Source: DASUFP01 sp036274495 (GTDB lineage Bacteria; Bacteroidota; Bacteroidia; AKYH767-A; OLB10). Taken from it: 6,220 nucleotides of DNA. Location: contig DASUFP010000031.1 in assembly GCA_036274495.1 (NCBI GenBank), forward strand, positions 1 through 6,220. The letters run 5' to 3'. The translations under genes and the position numbers were made by a program. The notes beneath the pieces are model-generated. The model did not search any database and was not told the origin of the DNA. It saw only the letters and a program-made list of their open reading frames with translations. Positions 4,439-6,220 of the stretch are shown here, in pieces (position 1 is the stretch's first letter; the number at the start of each line of letters is the position of its first letter).

Positions 4439-4492
4439 CATATTGTTAAACAATTAAAACTAATTCTAAGTCATAACAATTTCATCCGGGCA
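4428..4492 (-). promoter_or_regulatory. Antiterminator pairing of an amino-acid-type attenuator
   Basis: TGCCCGGA at 4492-4485, spanning codons 23-25 of the leader ORF, is the perfect 8-nt complement (six G-C pairs) of TCCGGGCA at 4435-4428 in the terminator 5' arm. If a ribosome stalls at the upstream Cys/Gln/Ile/Tyr codons, this segment is free to pair and the terminator cannot form. I see no equally strong 1:2-type pairing upstream that would hold the segment in the absence of translation, so the default state is uncertain. Confidence 0.6.
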
Positions 4493-4558
4493 TAACCATA
4501 ACTGCTGATAACGTATCTGCTGACAGCATTTCATCGATATGGTACGACCTGACTTCAT
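4466..4558 (-). CDS. Putative 30-aa leader peptide (MKCCQQIRYQQLWLC core)
   Basis: The ATG at 4558, preceded by a run of A and about 14 nt behind the -7 box, opens a 30-codon frame ending with TAG at 4468-4466. A second in-frame ATG at codon 9 begins the core. The composition is striking: Cys-Cys (TGC TGT), Gln-Gln (CAG CAG), Ile (ATA), Arg (CGT), Tyr (TAT), Gln-Gln (CAG CAG), Leu (TTA), Trp (TGG), Leu (TTA), Cys (TGC), then PDEIVMT. Such tandem codons are typical of attenuation peptides, whose role is ribosome stalling, not a stable product. The downstream tRNA-like elements have Cys, Gln, UAU and Tyr anticodons in the same order. A direct repeat TCAGCAG (spacing 15 nt) underlies the two Gln pairs. 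The alternative is a non-coding small RNA of about 160 nt ending at the terminator. Confidence 0.6.
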   Translation of the reverse strand: MKSGRTISMKCCQQIRYQQLWLCPDEIVMT

Positions 4559-4571
4559 TTTTTTGTTGACA

Positions 4572-4604
4572 CAAAGATAGAGTAAGTTTTTTTATTTAAT
4601 CAAA
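4572..4604 (-). promoter_or_regulatory. Bacteroidota-type promoter for the leader/tRNA-array transcript
   Basis: TTTG (4604-4601) and TATCTTTG (4579-4572) match the Bacteroidota housekeeping consensus (-33 TTTG, -7 TAnnTTTG) with a 21-nt gap. Transcription should begin near 4565, giving a very short 5' leader of about 8 nt before the ATG at 4558. Confidence 0.8.
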
Positions 4605-4760
4605 GCCGACCGGAAAAAAAGTTGCTTTGATCTGATATCAAGTTTGAATGAAGCGCAGTGCTACTTGATGGGGACCCTTCGTTCGCGCGGACTGGCGCAC
4701 GTGCTCTCAGGGTGACAGTGAAGAAGGAGAGAAGTAGCATTAAGCGATTCGGGAATAGGG
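4605..4760. other. Intergenic stretch without a recognisable gene
   Basis: Between the attenuator promoter and the DUF4440 gene I see no convincing ORF or RNA. It holds A-runs near 4614-4620 and a GC-rich section (4675-4710), but no terminator I can defend for the gene at 4761. Confidence 0.5.
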
Positions 4761-5534
4761 TTACGGTATTCGCTGCGCTTCGTCAACCGGGTTTCCTTTT
4801 TCGTGGACAATCATCTTGACTACCTTACTGTTTTCGGTAACAAATTCGAATTGAAGGTCGCGCTCTTTGGAGAAGAATAGTTTCTCGGACTCCGGGTAAA
4901 TCATAGCGGTTGTTTGACCGGCCTCAAGCCGCAATGAACTGCCATTCGATGTAATGACGACTACGCCAGCTTGTGCAGACTGATAGCGGCCAGTATATTT
5001 TTCTAACGTTACTGCTTCAACAGAAATTTCTTTTCTCTTATTGATGTATGGTGCCGGCCCGTGATCGTAACTGAACACCCGCGACATTTTCCATTCATTA
5101 TTTTTGAACACCCACAATTGCATGAACTTGCCATAACCATCGAGATACTCGTTTTTGCCGGACTCCTGAATGTAAAAAACATGCTCGCCACTGATGATTG
5201 CGCCGATGTTGTCCATGGGAAAGACACTTACTGTTCCTTCAATAGCTTCACGCCGCAGTTTCCAGTTGGGGTTGCCGCACATTCCTTTTTTAACAGACTC
5301 GATGAACAATGTTTTCGATTCTGTAAAACCTCCTTTATCGTGGTAGAATTCAAGATCATCGGTTAAAAATGCCGCCATCCCATTTACGTCGCAGACATTG
5401 TAGGCGGCCCAGAAAAGACTGTCATTGTGAAGAATGACGCGGGTGATTTCTTTTGGATTTTCAGACTGATCATTCGACTGTGCGTTCGCAGCCAATGATA
5501 CGATGATTATTATAATGATAAGGTAGAATTTCAT
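4761..5534 (-). CDS. Exported DUF4440/NTF2-like protein with C-terminal DUF3471-like domain
   Basis: The frame is open from 5612, but the ATG at 5534 is the natural start because it opens a signal peptide (MKFYLIIIIIIVSLAANAQ). The mature protein is about 238 aa. Residues 25-150 form an NTF2-like fold of the DUF4440/SnoaL type: ITRVILHNDSLFWAAYNVCDVNGMAAFLTDDLEFYHDKGG, later GYGKFMQLWVFKNNEWKMSRVFSYDH. The C-terminal 80 residues resemble the DUF3471 domain often attached to serine hydrolases: LEKYTGRYQS, then RLEAGQTTAMIYPESEKLFFSKERDLQFEFV and a last KMIVHEKGNPVDEAQRI. The protein is likely periplasmic or lipid-free secreted. NTF2-like folds bind small molecules in a cone-shaped pocket; no substrate can be assigned. 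It stands alone, with no operon partner within 220 bp on either side. Confidence 0.85.
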   Translation of the reverse strand: MKFYLIIIIIIVSLAANAQSNDQSENPKEITRVILHNDSLFWAAYNVCDVNGMAAFLTDDLEFYHDKGGFTESKTLFIESVKKGMCGNPNWKLRREAIEGTVSVFPMDNIGAIISGEHVFYIQESGKNEYLDGYGKFMQLWVFKNNEWKMSRVFSYDHGPAPYINKRKEISVEAVTLEKYTGRYQSAQAGVVVITSNGSSLRLEAGQTTAMIYPESEKLFFSKERDLQFEFVTENSKVVKMIVHEKGNPVDEAQRIP

Positions 5535-5886
5535 TTGCCTGGGGTTCGGGAAAGTGTTGTTGTCAAATATGACGCCAAATGTGGAACCACCGTTACAGAA
5601 AAGAAAAAGCAAATTGAGTACCTGCGTTGTTCAAAGCCGGACAATCACGTCGATCGGGTTTGAACATAATGAAGACCTGCGGCGCGACGAATGGCCAATG
5701 GACCTGGAGCAGACCAGTAACACAATGGTGAAAATACATTGGGCTCAAAAGTGTTGAAGATTTTTTTCGAGGTATTCGTGGGTGTCGGAGGTCGAATGCA
5801 TCTCGCACAAAAACTTAAACTAAATTCCGAACGGTTTTAAATAAAGATAAATCGCACTTCGCCGATTTCTCCTCACTTGCGAATAG
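5535..5886. other. 352-bp stretch without a confident gene
   Basis: Open frames here on both strands give unconvincing, Cys/His/Arg-rich translations. A short minus-strand frame from the stop at 5745 upwards (ATG 5801) reads MHSTSDTHEYLEKNLQHF and could be a relic of a gene end, but it is only 18 codons. I see no RNA gene. Confidence 0.5.
5849..5868 (-). terminator. Weak hairpin behind the Omp85-type gene
   Basis: AAATCG and CGATTT form a 6-bp stem around 8 nt, followed on the minus strand by ATCTTTATTT. It is 18 nt after the stop codon, the right place for a terminator, but the stem is short and the U-tract interrupted. Confidence 0.3.
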
Positions 5887-6220
5887 TTAAAAGGTCTCTG
5901 AAGCAGCAAGATAAAAACCAGATGACTTATCGCCGAATCCAAAATCGATGGCAAGGTTCGTACGCGATTTCTTATCCACCATGAGACGCAGTCCGGCACC
6001 GTATCCTGGCTTAATTGATTCAAATAAACCCAGAGATTGTTTTGGATTACTGGCCGTGGTGGCGTTCAAAAACAAGACACCTCCCCAAAGTCCCCCACAG
6101 GAAGAAATTGGAAAACGATACTCCGCTTCTCCATAGACCAGGTTATTTCCGCGAAAGCGACCCTGCGTATATCCCCGTGCACTCCGGCTCCGTTGGTCGT
6201 ACGCCGTGGCAGGCAGGATG
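5887..6220 (-). CDS. Omp85/BamA-TamA-type outer-membrane barrel protein, C-terminal end
   Basis: The minus strand is open from the right window edge to the stop at 5887, giving the last 110 or so residues. The stretch RSARGYTQGRFRGNN matches the conserved loop-6 RGF/RGY motif of Omp85 barrels, followed by the strand NNLVYGEAEYRFPI typical of the bacterial surface antigen (D15) family. Later strands are WGGVLFLNATTAS, YGAGLRLMVDKKSRTNLAIDFGFG and GFYLAASETF; the final Phe is the usual barrel C-terminal signal. Omp85 proteins insert or translocate proteins at the outer membrane. The end does not tell whether this is BamA, a TamA-like protein or a patatin-fused form, since POTRA or other N-terminal domains lie outside the window. 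No defect is visible. Confidence 0.85.
   Translation of the reverse strand, partial: ILPATAYDQRSRSARGYTQGRFRGNNLVYGEAEYRFPISSCGGLWGGVLFLNATTASNPKQSLGLFESIKPGYGAGLRLMVDKKSRTNLAIDFGFGDKSSGFYLAASETF

Noticed and set aside
4406..4604. tmRNA as explanation for an ORF near tRNA-like sequence
   Set aside because: There is no Ala-type acceptor (GGGGC...) or tag ending in AA-LAA-type residues, and a terminator separates the ORF from the tRNA-like parts.
5535..5612. Upstream ATG start at 5612 for the DUF4440 protein
   Set aside because: It would put 26 residues before a textbook signal peptide that begins at the ATG at 5534.
5593..5808. 71-codon minus-strand frame in the gap before the DUF4440 gene
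   Set aside because: The translation has no domain, signal or biased composition, no promoter was seen, and plus-strand frames over the same bases are equally open.

Overview
The window looks like chromosomal DNA of a Bacteroidota bacterium, probably a Cytophagales-type lineage. The signs are a PKD/Ig-like repeat secreted protein, a small outer-membrane beta-barrel protein, a DUF4440-type exported protein ending its signal peptide in A-x-A-Q, starts without Shine-Dalgarno sequences, and one clear Bacteroidota promoter (TTTG, 21 nt, TATCTTTG). Family names here come from reading the translations; no search was run.

Layout. 1-1538 (minus strand): a two-gene unit, first an outer-membrane beta-barrel protein, then a secreted PKD-domain protein that runs off the left edge. 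Each is broken by what looks like one missing base. 1721-2224 (minus): an intact YfcE/MJ0936-type metallophosphoesterase. 2252-2280: a perfect 13-bp inverted repeat in the divergent promoter region. 2302-2956 (plus): a complete higBA toxin-antitoxin pair with the toxin gene first. 3046-3165: gene fragments or small ORFs of unclear status. 3166-3885 (minus): an unrecognised protein with a HEPN-like R-x5-H motif. 3839-4358 (minus): a run of tRNA genes and tRNA-like folds with Cys(GCA), Gln(TTG), Ile-like (TAT) and Tyr(GTA) anticodon loops. 4406-4604 (minus): promoter, a 30-codon ORF rich in Cys/Gln/Tyr/Trp/Leu codons, and an intrinsic terminator. 4761-5534 (minus): an exported DUF4440-type protein. 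5535-5886: no confident gene. 5887-6220 (minus): the C-terminal barrel end of an Omp85/BamA-TamA-type protein, cut by the window edge.

The most interesting part is 3166-4604. Read on the minus strand it has the architecture of a classical transcription attenuator: promoter, short peptide, an 8-nt segment at the end of the peptide ORF perfectly complementary to the 5' arm of a terminator, then the terminator. What lies behind the terminator is not a biosynthetic operon but a tRNA/tRNA-like array followed by the HEPN-like protein. The peptide reads Cys-Cys-Gln-Gln-Ile(ATA)-Arg-Tyr-Gln-Gln-Leu-Trp-Leu-Cys, and the array anticodons come in the same order: Cys, Gln, UAU (AUA), Tyr. The array members keep anticodon hairpins, but three have abnormal T arms and one lacks a D arm. 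A coherent but unproven model is that ribosomes stalling for lack of these tRNAs antiterminate transcription into replacement or decoy tRNAs and a HEPN-family effector, as in an anticodon-nuclease defence or counter-defence module. I do not know a described system of this form. The sober alternative is a decaying tRNA cluster next to an unrelated small RNA.
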